Shown piece after piece: positions 44,958 through 54,153 of a DNA stretch of 64,000 nucleotides. This stretch comes from Haloferula sp. BvORR071. GTDB lineage: Bacteria > Verrucomicrobiota > Verrucomicrobiia > Verrucomicrobiales > Akkermansiaceae. Every line of letters begins with the position of its first letter. Within the stretch, counting starts at the first letter, position 1. A program made the translations under genes and the position numbers. The DNA lies in the NCBI RefSeq assembly GCF_000739615.1, contig NZ_BATP01000030.1:62001-126000 (forward strand). The letters run 5' to 3'. A model generated the notes under the pieces. That model was given only the letters and a program-made list of their open reading frames with translations. It was not told where the DNA came from and made no database searches.

Positions 44958-45904
44958 GCGGCTTCTTCCCTTTCATCGGCGATGTTTTCGGGGGTGGTGA
45001 GTACAAAAAGGTGTCCGGGCTTGATCTCCAGCTCGATCGGGAAGCCCATCCGCAGGATCTCGCCATCCAGCATCAGCATGCAGTCGCGGCGCGATCCGTC
45101 GCGCAGTTCCAGCTTGGAAGACTTGAAGTGGAGCAACTCCGGATTTTTCTCCTGGCGGCCGAAGACGTAGTCGAGCATCCCCCGGACCGCCGCACTCGCA
45201 TCCTTCTGGGTGGCGATGTAGGCGCTCAGCTCACCCGAACGAAACTCGGTGCGCGCCGGAACAATGCCGGCGGCGGCCTTGTAGCGCCCCGGCACGAAGG
45301 CGGAGAACTTGGTCTTGGCGCTGCCCTCGCCGTCATCGCCGCGCCACGAAAGCTGGAGCGGTCGCGCCCGCGCAAAATACTTCGGCAGGCCCAGCACCAG
45401 CTTCAGCGTCTTCTTCCACCAGCGCCCGCCGTGGTCCCGGCGCTCGAAGGTCTTCGCGAACTCCGGATAGAATCCGAGGATCGTGGTGCACAGGCAGGCT
45501 TGGCCCGAGACGTCGAGGATATCGATCGGCAGCGGCCGGGCAGAGGCAAGAAAACGGGCCGCTTCCTCCATCTCCAGCGGCACCCCAAGATCCCGTGCCG
45601 CCAAGTTGAAAGTCCCCATCGGCAGGATCCCGAGGGCAATGGAGCTGCCGCCGAGATGGCGGGCCGCGGCGGAGACCGTCCCATCACCGCCAGCGACGAC
45701 GATGGCGTCCGGCTTCTCCGCAATTGCCTGCTTCAGGGCGCGCTCGATTCCACGCGGCTCGACGAAGCGGGAACTAACCTCGTGACCCGCCTCGCGGAAG
45801 ATCTCTTCCACCTGTCGGGCTACTTCCTGGGCGTCCAAGCCCCGGTCATTCCCACCGGAGCCACGATTGAAGAGGAGGATATGGCGCGCCATTGGTTCAA
45901 TCAT
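44954..45904 (-). CDS. Diacylglycerol kinase-family lipid kinase
   Basis: 316 residues with the DAGK catalytic fold: LFNRGSGG at the N-terminus, the VVAGGDGTVSAAARHL nucleotide loop, and LGILPMGTFNLAARDLG. The usual final GTxNxxA motif reads GTFNLA. It would phosphorylate diacylglycerol or another lipid at the inner membrane, but some family members act on other substrates. ATG codons at 45904 and 45892 are both in frame (MIEPMARHILLF); the second fits the family start better. First gene of a three-gene operon. Confidence 0.87.
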   Translation of the reverse strand: MIEPMARHILLFNRGSGGNDRGLDAQEVARQVEEIFREAGHEVSSRFVEPRGIERALKQAIAEKPDAIVVAGGDGTVSAAARHLGGSSIALGILPMGTFNLAARDLGVPLEMEEAARFLASARPLPIDILDVSGQACLCTTILGFYPEFAKTFERRDHGGRWWKKTLKLVLGLPKYFARARPLQLSWRGDDGEGSAKTKFSAFVPGRYKAAAGIVPARTEFRSGELSAYIATQKDASAAVRGMLDYVFGRQEKNPELLHFKSSKLELRDGSRRDCMLMLDGEILRMGFPIELEIKPGHLFVLTTPENIADEREEAA

Positions 45905-45998
45905 CTATCAGCCGCCGTGCCCGGATTGTATGGAGATATAAGGAATTGATGGTGAATTAACGAAGACTCCCCAGCGCAGGGTTTCCAGCATTCACAAC

Positions 45999-46080
45999 GT
46001 GCAAGTTGCGGCCCAACCTAGGACCCGAATGCAAAATGCACCGTCATGCACAAGTTCCCGCCCGCAGGTGCAACTTGCAC
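45999..46080. repeat. Paired 11-base inverted repeat with TGCA-rich elements between
   Basis: GTGCAAGTTGC at 45999-46009 and its exact reverse complement GCAACTTGCAC at 46070-46080. Between them lie ATGCAAAATGCA (46029-46040) and ATGCACAAGTT (46046-46056). The block is in the interval between the lipid-kinase operon and the small lipoprotein gene and may be a binding region for a regulator. Confidence 0.55.
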
Positions 46081-46188
46081 CAACTCCGGAGAACTCCCCA
46101 CCCGCACAAATACCTACAATTCACTCACTATCAATAGAATACCTCCCCATGCCAAGTTTGGTTCAGCTCCTGCAAAAATAGGGCTGCT

Positions 46189-46404
46189 ATGAATCCAATC
46201 CTTTTGCGTAAGTGCAACGTCTGCCGCCTTCCGGACAAGGCCGTCGTCTCTTGGCCCGCGTGGGTGGCCGCCTTGCTTCTGCTCGGCGCCTCCTTCGGCC
46301 TGAACTCCTGCGGCACCGCCCGCGGCTTCGGCGACGACGTCCAGACCGCCGCCCACGGCGTCCACAAGGCTGGCGAAAAGATCGAGGATGCGGCGACCCG
46401 CTGA
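46189..46404 (+). CDS. Entericidin-like small lipoprotein
   Basis: 71 residues. After a longer-than-usual polar start, a hydrophobic segment (VVSWPAWVAALLLLGASF) leads to the lipobox LNSCGT, then TARGFGDDVQTAAHGVHKAGEKIEDAA. This is the entericidin pattern of Cys, RGFGxDVQ and GEKIEDAA. Entericidins are tiny cell-envelope lipoproteins, some linked to stationary-phase lysis. The gene is followed by a strong bidirectional-looking hairpin and faces dps. The long N-terminus before the hydrophobic part may mean the true start is internal. Confidence 0.72.
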   Translation: MNPILLRKCNVCRLPDKAVVSWPAWVAALLLLGASFGLNSCGTARGFGDDVQTAAHGVHKAGEKIEDAATR

Positions 46405-46429
46405 GGTCACACCGCTTCCTTGAAGCAAC

Positions 46430-46470
46430 AAGCCCGCTACGGTCCGCACGGACCGAGCGGGCTTTTGTTT
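46430..46470 (+). terminator. Intrinsic terminator after the entericidin-like gene
   Basis: AAGCCCGCT pairs with AGCGGGCTT, with an inner GGTCCG-CAC-GGACC hairpin, followed by TTTTGTTT. It lies between the convergent small lipoprotein and dps genes and may serve both strands, although the T tract favours plus. Confidence 0.85.
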
Positions 46471-46485
46471 TCTATCGATATCGTC

Positions 46486-47004
46486 TCAATCCAAGAAGCT
46501 CCGCAGCATCCAAGCCGTCAGCTCATGCTCCTTGAGCAAATCAGTGAGGAAGTCGGTGGTACCTGCATCACCCGCCTTGTCCACCGCATCCACCGCCTTG
46601 CGGACTTCGCGAGCGGCAGCCTCGTGGTCGTCACGGAGAGCCACAATCGCGTCTTCTCCGTTCAACAAGGCCCCTGGAACCTCCTTCAGGGTCGCTTGGC
46701 TGAGGAACTCCTTCATCGAGCCCGGACTGGCATATCCCAGCTGCCGGATACGCTCCGCGGTCTTATCGATAGCCTCGGCGAGGCTCCCATACTGCTTCTC
46801 GAAAAACTCATGCAGCGTATGGAAACGGTGCCCGGTTAAGTTCCAGTGAAAGTTACGGGTCTTCGTATAAAGGACATGTTGGTCGGCCAAGATCGCCGAC
46901 AGGTGCTTCACGACCAAGGCCCGGACCTTGGAGTCCAAGCCGATGTGGATCGCTTCAGGAGAGGATGACTTCTCGGTAGCAGGGGCGGATGCGTTCTTTT
47001 TCAT
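46486..47004 (-). CDS. dps: DNA-protection ferritin Dps
   Basis: 172 residues. After a 20-residue Ser/Lys-rich N-terminal tail, the Dps four-helix bundle is clear: HLSAILADQHVLYTKTRNFHWN (ferroxidase His), HTLHEFFEKQYGSLAEAID with the conserved D/E ligands, and TTDFLTDLLKEHELTAWML. Dps shells oxidise iron and shield DNA in stationary phase. An AGGAGG lies 7 bases upstream (47012-47017), one of the few strong Shine-Dalgarno sites in the window, suggesting strong translation. Confidence 0.94.
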   Translation of the reverse strand: MKKNASAPATEKSSSPEAIHIGLDSKVRALVVKHLSAILADQHVLYTKTRNFHWNLTGHRFHTLHEFFEKQYGSLAEAIDKTAERIRQLGYASPGSMKEFLSQATLKEVPGALLNGEDAIVALRDDHEAAAREVRKAVDAVDKAGDAGTTDFLTDLLKEHELTAWMLRSFLD

Positions 47005-47011
47005 GGTTGCA

Positions 47012-47017
47012 CCTCCT
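47012..47017 (-). promoter_or_regulatory. Strong Shine-Dalgarno site of dps
   Basis: AGGAGG on the minus strand, seven bases from the ATG at 47004. Most genes in this window lack such a perfect site. Confidence 0.75.
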
Positions 47018-47400
47018 CTCTAAGCAAGCGGCAAGCCGCTGTGACGCAATGCCGATAATTCACTGATTACCAGACGCTCAGGCTCACAGGAGAAAACCGT
47101 AGCACGAATCGTCAAATGCGTTTTGCACGATGGAAGGCTTCGCTATGAAGAATCCGACATTTTTTTGACGCAAGAATGCTGGTTTTAAAAAAGGTCGGGC
47201 AATGCCAAGGATTTTCATTCCCTTTAAAACACCTTCCATATAGCAAACCGACGCTCCTCCGAGTGAACCCAATCCGGAACCCGGAAAACCCACGTTACCC
47301 GGGAACATCTCCCACCTGCCTTCCCTAACCCAGGAGCGCCTATTCGGCACCCCCAAGACCGGAGGTCTGTACCCCCGGCTGTACCTCGATCGACCCCTTG
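47018..47400. other. Long intergenic region with AT-rich promoter zone
   Basis: No gene. An AT-rich block at 47158-47235 (TTTTTTTGACG at 47160-47170, TTTTAAAAAAGG nearby) is the likely promoter area for the large strand-repeat gene, leaving a leader of roughly 170-200 bases. A TTGACG at about 47107-47112 on the minus strand could belong to dps. No consensus -10 hexamer at good spacing was found for either. Confidence 0.4.
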
Positions 47401-50400
47401 ATGAAGCCCATGAATACCCAGAATCAGAATTCCGTAACCCGAGCCTCCCTCGTGGCGACGGCCTCCCACAACGCCCGCTGGTTCGCCGGCCTTCTCGCCG
47501 GCACCGCTCTGCTCGGCTCCTCCGCCCTCGCGGTGAACAACGTCTGGGACGGTGACACTGTCGCCAGCGACTGGAATACCGCCGGCAACTGGAGCCTCAA
47601 CCGCGTGCCCGCCCAACCAAACGGCGCACCGAGCGGTGACACCTATGATGATGCGATCATCAACCTGATCACGCCGAACTACCCGATCATCACCACAACG
47701 CCGACGGTCGCTCCACGCGACATCCGCGTCGGCACCAACGGCGCGGTAACCGGGCGCGTGGACCACCTCGGGGGAACCCTCTCCACCGGTAACACCAACT
47801 GGTTCTTCGTGGGCACCGGCAATGCGGCCGCCAATGGCACCTACAACCTCGCCGATCCCAGCACACCGGGCGGCCCCCTGACCGGGATGGGCCTGAGCGC
47901 CGGCACCGTAAAGGTGGGCGGCACCAGCACCACCAACGGCCGCCTTTACGTGGGCGGTGATGACGCGGGCGCTGACGCCGGCACTGGGGTCTTCAACATG
48001 AACACCTCCGGTGGCCTGACCCTCGGCAACGACCTCGTCGTGGGAGCACAAGGCGGCACCGGCACCTTCAATCTGGACGCTGGCACCGTGACCGGCGGCG
48101 GCTGGCAATTCATCGGCCAAGCAGGCGGCAACGGCACGCTCAACATGAGCGGCGGCCTCATCAACCACAACGCCGGCTCCCGCACTTACATCGGCCTGGG
48201 CAACTCGTGGGGTAAGCTGGTGATGTCCGGCGGCACCTACACGAACTCGACGAACGACGGGAACTCGATGTTCGCGATCGGCGTGCTCAATACGGCCAAC
48301 GCGAACACCTCCAGCGTCTCGATGACCGGCGGCACCATCAACGCCATCCGGCGCTTCTCGGTGGGCGGCATGGACGTGGGCAATACCGACAACAATGCCT
48401 CCTTCGTCGGCACCGGTAAAGGCAGCCTGACGATGAACGGCGCGAATGCCCTGGTCGCCGTGAACGGCGAGTTCTGGGTCGGCCAAGGTGCTGGCAGCAC
48501 CGGCTCGGTCACCCTGCAGTCCGGCACGATCACCGTGAACAACTGGATCGCGATCGCGCGCGGCGGCAATGCCACCTTCACCCAGTCGGGCGGAACTGTG
48601 ACCAAGACCGGCGGCGGCAGCGTCTCGATCGCAAACTTCAGTGCCGCCAACGCCACCGTGAACATCAGCGGTGGTCTCTTCGACGTCCAGACCGGCAACC
48701 TGCTGGTCGGTGAAGGCGGCACCGGCTCTGCCAACCTCACGCTTTCCGGCACCGGCCAGATCAAGGCTCCGCAGGTGCTGGTCGGCGCCGGTGGCACCGT
48801 GGTCGCCGATCTGAATCTCGATGGCGGCACCCTGACCACCAACATCATCAATGGCGCTGGCGGCGGCACTTCCAATGTCGACATCAACGGCACCCAGCTC
48901 ATCGCCACCGGGATCCAACCGACCTTCATCACGAACTGCGACACCCTCGACCTCGAGTCGGGCGGCCTGCTGCTGAACAGCAACAGCTTCGCGATCGGCA
49001 TCGCCCAGGCACTCAACGGTGCCGGCGGCGTGGTGAAGTCCGGCGGCGGCACGCTGACCCTTTCCGGGGCCAATACCTACAGCGGGCCCCGCAGCATCAC
49101 CGGCGGCAAGCTCGCGATCAATACCTCGGAAACCGGCACCGGTGCCCTCACCGTGGCGGATGGCGCGGGCTTCGCGCTGACGACCACCGCGGCCAACCAG
49201 CTCCTGACCGTAGCGAATGCCACCTTCGGAACCACGGGCGCGACGACCCTCGACCTGAACCTCGGCAACTTTGCCGGGAACTCCACGGTCGCGCCGCTCA
49301 ATGTCAGCGGCACCCTGACCCTGAACGGCGTCACCACCATCAACGTGACCGACGCGCTGCCCTCCACCGGCATCATGCCGCTGCTCAGCTTCAATGGCGC
49401 GATCGCCGGCAGCGGTTCCTTCGCCCTCGGCACCTTGCCGAACGGTGTCTTCGTCAGTCCGAACGTGCTGACCATCGACCCGAACTTCTACGGTCCGGGC
49501 ATGGGCCTGGTCTATCTGGACGTGGACAGCGCCTCGCTGCCGCGCTGGACGGGGGCCACGAACGGCCAGTGGGACACCACCACCACCAACTGGTTCGACC
49601 AAGTGGCAAGCGCTCCTTCGACCTACGCCGATCCGGCACCGGTGCTCTTCAATGACACCGGCGTGGTCAACCCGAACGTGGTGCTGAATACGACGGTCGC
49701 GCCGAGCGCCGTAACCTTCAACAACGCGACCACTACCTATGACCTCAGCGGAAACGGCAAGATCACCGGCACTGCCAGCTTGCTCAAGCAGGGCACGGGC
49801 ACGGTCCACATCGCCACCGCCAACGACTACAGCGGCGTGACCACCCTCGCGGCCGGCACCTTGAACATCGACACGATCGCCAATGGCGGCGTGGCGAGCT
49901 CGCTCGGCGCCTCCAGCGCGGCTGCGGCCAACCTGGTCTTCTCCGGTGGCACGCTTGCCTACAACGGCGCAAGCACGAGCAGCGACCGCGGCTTCACCAA
50001 CAACGGCGCGGACAACACGATCAGCAGCGCGCTGACGATCACCAATGACCTGACACTGAGCGGACCGGTGAACACCGTCCTCGGCAAGTTCGCCAAGCAA
50101 GGCACCGGCACGCTGACCCTGAGCAATCCAGGCACGAACGTCCTGGCCAATGGTTCCATCGTGGCACCCGGTGCCTTCCGGGTCGAGCAAGGTGGCCTGG
50201 TTCTCAGCGGTGGCGGCACCCAGGTCAACACCGTGACCGGTGAGTTCTGGATCGGCTCCACGACCGCCTTCGGCGCAGCCGTGACGCTGAACAACACCAC
50301 CCTCAACACCAATACTTGGCTCTCCGTGGGCCGCGGTAACGGCAGCACCGGGCTGGTCTCCAGCTTCACCGCCACTGGCTCCACCATCACCACCGGGAAC

Positions 50401-52365
50401 ATCTCCCTGGGCTATGCCAACGCCGTGGCCGGTCACCTGGCGACTTCCGCGGTCACGCTGAACAACTCGTCCTTCACCACCGGCACCACCTACGTCTCGG
50501 AAAGCGCCGGATCCACCGCCAACCTGACACTCAACAGCTCCTCCTTCACGGCGGGGCAGATGATCGTCGGCCGCTTGTCGGGCTCGAATGGCACGATGAC
50601 GATGAACGGCGCTTCCACCGCCAGCTCGACGGAACTGACGATCGGCCAGGATGCCACCTCGCTGGGTGCGATGATCATCGACGGGACCTCGACCTTCACG
50701 ACGAACAACCGCTTGCTGCTCGGCAACGTTGCGGGAGCCAACGGCTCTCTGACCATCCAGGGCAACGGCGTCTTCAACCGCACCGGCGGCTACCTCTCGA
50801 TCGGCACCAACGGCGTCGGCACCGTGACGGTCAAGGGCAACGGCCAGTTCCTCAACACCTCGAGTGACTTCAACGTCAGCGACGTGGGCGTTTCCCAAGG
50901 AACGCTCAACCTGCAGGACAGCGGCCTCGCGAACAGCAGCGGCACGGTCTTCATCGGCAAGAACACCGGGACCACCGGCACGGTCAACCAGACCGGGGGC
51001 ACCTTCAATGCCGCCAGTTGGATCAGCATCGGCCGCTACACCGGTGCCACCGGGGTGGTGAATATCAGCGCGGGCGCCTTCAACCAGAACGGCACGGGCC
51101 AAGCGCTCTTCGTCGCGGAAGAAGGCACGGGCACGCTCAACGTCTCCGGCACCGGCGCGGTCAACGTGAACGGCGTGGCACTCAACGTCTCCACGATCAA
51201 CGGCGCGAACGCCGGCACCGGCGTGGTGAACCTGGACGGCGGCACGATCACCGCCAAGCAGGTGACTGAAGCCGGCGGCGGCGGTGGCAACGGCACCTTC
51301 AACTTCAACGGCGGCCTGCTCAAGGCCGGCACCGGTGCCAATGCCACCTTCATCTCCGGCCTGAATGCCGCGAACGTGAAGGCCAACGGTGCGAAGATCG
51401 ACAGCAATGGCCAGACCATCGCGATCACCCAGGTGCTGCTCGACGGCACCGGTGGCGGCGGCCTGACCAAGTCCGGCACCGGCACCCTGCAACTGAATGC
51501 CGCGAACACCTACACTGGCACCACCACGGTATCCGCCGGCTCGCTCGGCGGCACCGGCTCGGTCGCCGGTCCGCTGGCGGTCTCCGCCGGAGCTGCGGTC
51601 GCCCCGGGTGTCACGGTGGGAACCTTCACCGCGGGTGCCACAACGATCGCAGGTAGCTATACCTGCGATGTGGACGGCGCCACGGCTGACAAGCTGGTAG
51701 TGAACGGCACGCTCGACGTGAGCGCGGGTAAGCTCGACATCAACCTGGGCAACACGCCGACGGCTCCGGCCCTGGTGATCGCGACCTACACCGGGACCAC
51801 CCCGGTGCCGTTCGCAACCGTCAGCGGCCTGCCCGCCGGCTACGCGCTCAACTACGCCTACAACGACGGGCTGACCTCGACCAACATCGCGATCGTGCCT
51901 TCGGCATCGGCGTATGATTCCTGGGCCAGCAGCTTCGGTCTCGATCCGCTCACCGATGGTGCCCCGGGCTTCGACAAGGATGGTGACGGCCAGATCAACA
52001 GCGTGGAATTCGCGCTGGGCGGCTCGCCGATCAGCGGCAGCGACAATGCCAAGATCTACACCCTGACCGCCGACAGCGACGATGCGGACTCCGACAAGGA
52101 GCTGCTGCTGACCATCGCGGTGCGCAGCGGGACGCCGGTCTTCGCCGGCAACCCCTCGCCCACGGCCATCAAGGACGGCTATACCTACACCGTCCAAGGC
52201 TCCCTCGACCTGTCGGGCTTCACGGCCCCGGTTTCGGTGGTGGCTCCGGTAAGCACCGGCCTGCCCGCCGCTCCGAGCGGCTACGAATACCGGACCTTCA
52301 GCCTGAACGGCACCAACGGCCTGCCCGCTGGCACCGGCTTCATGCGCGTCACCGTCACGCCCTGA
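47401..52365 (+). CDS. Giant secreted protein with autotransporter-associated strand repeats
   Basis: 1654 residues. The N-terminus has an extended signal region (FAGLLAGTALLGSSALA) followed by NNVWDGDTVASDWNTAGNWS, typical of passenger-type proteins in this phylum. The body is a Gly/Thr/Asn/Ser-rich solenoid with several autotransporter-associated strand repeats: KSGGGTLTLSGANTYSG, KQGTGTVHIATANDYSG and KSGTGTLQLNAANTYTG. Near the C-terminus is a calcium-type motif (GFDKDGDGQINSVEFALGG) and a short beta domain. No outer-membrane barrel was seen, so it is either released or attached another way. ATG codons at 47401 and 47410 are both possible. Confidence 0.9.
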   Translation: MKPMNTQNQNSVTRASLVATASHNARWFAGLLAGTALLGSSALAVNNVWDGDTVASDWNTAGNWSLNRVPAQPNGAPSGDTYDDAIINLITPNYPIITTTPTVAPRDIRVGTNGAVTGRVDHLGGTLSTGNTNWFFVGTGNAAANGTYNLADPSTPGGPLTGMGLSAGTVKVGGTSTTNGRLYVGGDDAGADAGTGVFNMNTSGGLTLGNDLVVGAQGGTGTFNLDAGTVTGGGWQFIGQAGGNGTLNMSGGLINHNAGSRTYIGLGNSWGKLVMSGGTYTNSTNDGNSMFAIGVLNTANANTSSVSMTGGTINAIRRFSVGGMDVGNTDNNASFVGTGKGSLTMNGANALVAVNGEFWVGQGAGSTGSVTLQSGTITVNNWIAIARGGNATFTQSGGTVTKTGGGSVSIANFSAANATVNISGGLFDVQTGNLLVGEGGTGSANLTLSGTGQIKAPQVLVGAGGTVVADLNLDGGTLTTNIINGAGGGTSNVDINGTQLIATGIQPTFITNCDTLDLESGGLLLNSNSFAIGIAQALNGAGGVVKSGGGTLTLSGANTYSGPRSITGGKLAINTSETGTGALTVADGAGFALTTTAANQLLTVANATFGTTGATTLDLNLGNFAGNSTVAPLNVSGTLTLNGVTTINVTDALPSTGIMPLLSFNGAIAGSGSFALGTLPNGVFVSPNVLTIDPNFYGPGMGLVYLDVDSASLPRWTGATNGQWDTTTTNWFDQVASAPSTYADPAPVLFNDTGVVNPNVVLNTTVAPSAVTFNNATTTYDLSGNGKITGTASLLKQGTGTVHIATANDYSGVTTLAAGTLNIDTIANGGVASSLGASSAAAANLVFSGGTLAYNGASTSSDRGFTNNGADNTISSALTITNDLTLSGPVNTVLGKFAKQGTGTLTLSNPGTNVLANGSIVAPGAFRVEQGGLVLSGGGTQVNTVTGEFWIGSTTAFGAAVTLNNTTLNTNTWLSVGRGNGSTGLVSSFTATGSTITTGNISLGYANAVAGHLATSAVTLNNSSFTTGTTYVSESAGSTANLTLNSSSFTAGQMIVGRLSGSNGTMTMNGASTASSTELTIGQDATSLGAMIIDGTSTFTTNNRLLLGNVAGANGSLTIQGNGVFNRTGGYLSIGTNGVGTVTVKGNGQFLNTSSDFNVSDVGVSQGTLNLQDSGLANSSGTVFIGKNTGTTGTVNQTGGTFNAASWISIGRYTGATGVVNISAGAFNQNGTGQALFVAEEGTGTLNVSGTGAVNVNGVALNVSTINGANAGTGVVNLDGGTITAKQVTEAGGGGGNGTFNFNGGLLKAGTGANATFISGLNAANVKANGAKIDSNGQTIAITQVLLDGTGGGGLTKSGTGTLQLNAANTYTGTTTVSAGSLGGTGSVAGPLAVSAGAAVAPGVTVGTFTAGATTIAGSYTCDVDGATADKLVVNGTLDVSAGKLDINLGNTPTAPALVIATYTGTTPVPFATVSGLPAGYALNYAYNDGLTSTNIAIVPSASAYDSWASSFGLDPLTDGAPGFDKDGDGQINSVEFALGGSPISGSDNAKIYTLTADSDDADSDKELLLTIAVRSGTPVFAGNPSPTAIKDGYTYTVQGSLDLSGFTAPVSVVAPVSTGLPAAPSGYEYRTFSLNGTNGLPAGTGFMRVTVTP

Positions 52366-52396
52366 GCTGAGGCAGTCCCTTGATTGACTATTCCAT

Positions 52397-52436
52397 GGGC
52401 CCCGGCCGCTTCGCGCGGCCGGGGCCCTTTTCTTTG
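52397..52436 (+). terminator. Very strong intrinsic terminator after the giant strand-repeat gene
   Basis: GGGCCCCGGCCGC and GCGGCCGGGGCCC form a perfect 13-base-pair stem around TTCGC, followed by TTTTCTTT. It lies 31 bases after the stop. Confidence 0.95.
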
Positions 52437-52834
52437 GCTCCCTGCGGAACGGTTTCGGAGGCAGCAAATCAACACTTAGCGTGGCCCCCTTTGCGGCGCA
52501 GCCGCTTTTGGAGTGCGCGCGAGCATCCTTGGCTTCGAACCAGAGGACGTTGCGCTCGGTAGGGCGCGATGGCCTCAGCGCGCCGCGAGCGATGTGGGGA
52601 TCACCTTCATGCATCGAACCCGGTTGCGGTCCACGTGGATCGCACGCGGCGGCCTGGGCCAGGCCGCACTACCGGGCAGGCCGGGGAGTTCCTGCACCTC
52701 AAGTTGTCGGTAAGACACAGGATGCTCACTCGCGCTCCCAAAGCGACTGCGCCGCAACGGTCAGCATCCGGGAGGTGGCACTGACGGAGCGCCTTTTCCT
52801 TTTGTGCGATCACCACCCGGGTACACGGTAGGGC
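52437..52834. other. Interval holding a MITE-like element and the aldehyde dehydrogenase leader
   Basis: No gene is supported. Positions 52491-52757 form an element with long imperfect inverted ends. Downstream of it, 77 bases remain before the aldehyde dehydrogenase ATG. Confidence 0.6.
52491..52757. mobile_element. MITE-like element with about 28-base terminal inverted repeats
   Basis: The left end TTGCGGCGCAGCCGCTTTTG (continuing GAGTGCGCG) matches the reverse complement of the right end, which reads TTGCGGCGCAGTCGCTTTGG (continuing GAGCGCGAG), with about four mismatches. The similarity continues inward with AGCATCCTT on the left and GAGCATCCTG on the right. The 267-base interior has no coding frame. 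The ends match the repeat family at 28747 and 28968. No obvious target-site duplication was seen. Confidence 0.6.
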
Positions 52835-54121
52835 ATGTCGGACGAGCTGGATGAACTGGTGAGCGGCTACGCCGCGCTGCGGGGAATGTCGTTCGACGAG
52901 CGGGCCGGGGGACTGCTGCGCTTGGCCGAGCTCTTGGAAAAAGAGCAAGACTCCCTAGCCAAGCTAATGGCCCGGGAAATGGGCAAGCCGGTAACCCAAG
53001 GCAAGGCAGAGGCCGCCAAGTGCGCCACCGCCTGCCGCTATTATGCGCAGCACGCCGAGCGGATGCTGTCCCCCGTGGAGCGCGAGGGTGCCACGATGAT
53101 CTACCAACCACTCGGCCCGGTCCTGGCGATCATGCCCTGGAACTTCCCCCTCTGGCAGGTCTTTCGCTTCGCCGCGCCAGCACTGATGGCTGGCAACACC
53201 ATCCTCCTCAAGCATGCCTCGAACGTCTCCGGCTGCGCGCGCGAGATCGTGGCGCTGGTGGCGGAGGCCTTCAACCGGAAGGACCTGATGCAAGCGGTCT
53301 TCATCTCCGGCGAGCAGGCAACCGAATGGATCGGCGACCCGCGGGTGCGGGCGGTGACCTTCACCGGTAGCACCGAGGCCGGACGCAAGGTGGCCGCCGC
53401 GGCAGGAAAGCACCTCAAGAAGTCGGTCCTGGAGCTCGGCGGCAGCGATCCTTACCTGATCCTGAAGGACGCAGATCTGCCGGAGGCCGCGAAGATCTGC
53501 GCCGCCGCACGGATGGTGAACGCCGGCCAAAGCTGCATCGCGGCCAAGCGCTTCCTGGTGGAACATGATGTCTATGAAGAGTTCCTCCCGCTCTTGAAGG
53601 CGGAGCTCGAGAAGTTCGCGCCGGGAGATCCGCTGGATGAAAACACGCTGCTGGGCCCGATGGCGCGGGAGGACCTCAGGGATGAGATCCACCACCAAGT
53701 GGAGGACAGCATCACGGCGGGAGCGCGCCTATTGCTCGGTGGAAAGATCCCGGAGGAGCCAGAACTACGAGGCAAGCCGTACTACCCGGCGACCCTGCTG
53801 GCAGACGTGAGACCGGGAATGCGGGCCTTCGACGAGGAGACCTTCGGGCCGGTGGCGGCGGTCATGCGGGTGAAGGATGAGGCGGAGGCAATCCAATGGG
53901 CGAACCAGTCGCCCTTCGGCTTGGGGGGCGCGGTTTTCAGCCGGGACATGGCAAGAGCCCGGCGAGTGGCGGAAGCTCTGGAGACGGGCACTGTGGCGAT
54001 CAACGGTCAGGTGGTATCCGATCCACGCTTTCCCTTCGGCGGGGTGAAAGACAGCGGCTGGGGCCGGGAGCTCGGCGAAGAAGGCATCCGGGAGTTTGTG
54101 AATCTAAAGACGCTGAGGTAG
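52835..54121 (+). CDS. NAD(P)-dependent aldehyde dehydrogenase, N-terminally short
   Basis: 428 residues of the succinate-semialdehyde dehydrogenase-like branch (relatives are about 455-462). Visible motifs: PWNFPLWQ (oxyanion Asn), [27 protein letters not shown] (general-base Glu), [13 protein letters not shown] (catalytic Cys), [11 protein letters not shown] and [15 protein letters not shown]. About 30 N-terminal residues seen in relatives are missing, and an in-frame TAG two codons before the ATG shows that the short start is real. The catalytic residues are complete, so activity is likely. It follows a MITE-like element. Confidence 0.88.
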   Translation: MSDELDELVSGYAALRGMSFDERAGGLLRLAELLEKEQDSLAKLMAREMGKPVTQGKAEAAKCATACRYYAQHAERMLSPVEREGATMIYQPLGPVLAIMPWNFPLWQVFRFAAPALMAGNTILLKHASNVSGCAREIVALVAEAFNRKDLMQAVFISGEQATEWIGDPRVRAVTFTGSTEAGRKVAAAAGKHLKKSVLELGGSDPYLILKDADLPEAAKICAAARMVNAGQSCIAAKRFLVEHDVYEEFLPLLKAELEKFAPGDPLDENTLLGPMAREDLRDEIHHQVEDSITAGARLLLGGKIPEEPELRGKPYYPATLLADVRPGMRAFDEETFGPVAAVMRVKDEAEAIQWANQSPFGLGGAVFSRDMARARRVAEALETGTVAINGQVVSDPRFPFGGVKDSGWGRELGEEGIREFVNLKTLR

Positions 54122-54153
54122 ACGGAGAGTGAGGAAGGGGGCATCCTGCGCTA

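Noticed and set aside
47224..52614. A 1796-residue minus-strand frame opposite the giant strand-repeat gene
   Set aside because: It is the mirror of a highly repetitive GC-rich coding sequence. Its protein is a Gly/Arg/His/Val/Ala mix with no motif, and the plus frame has a signal peptide, strand repeats and a strong terminator.
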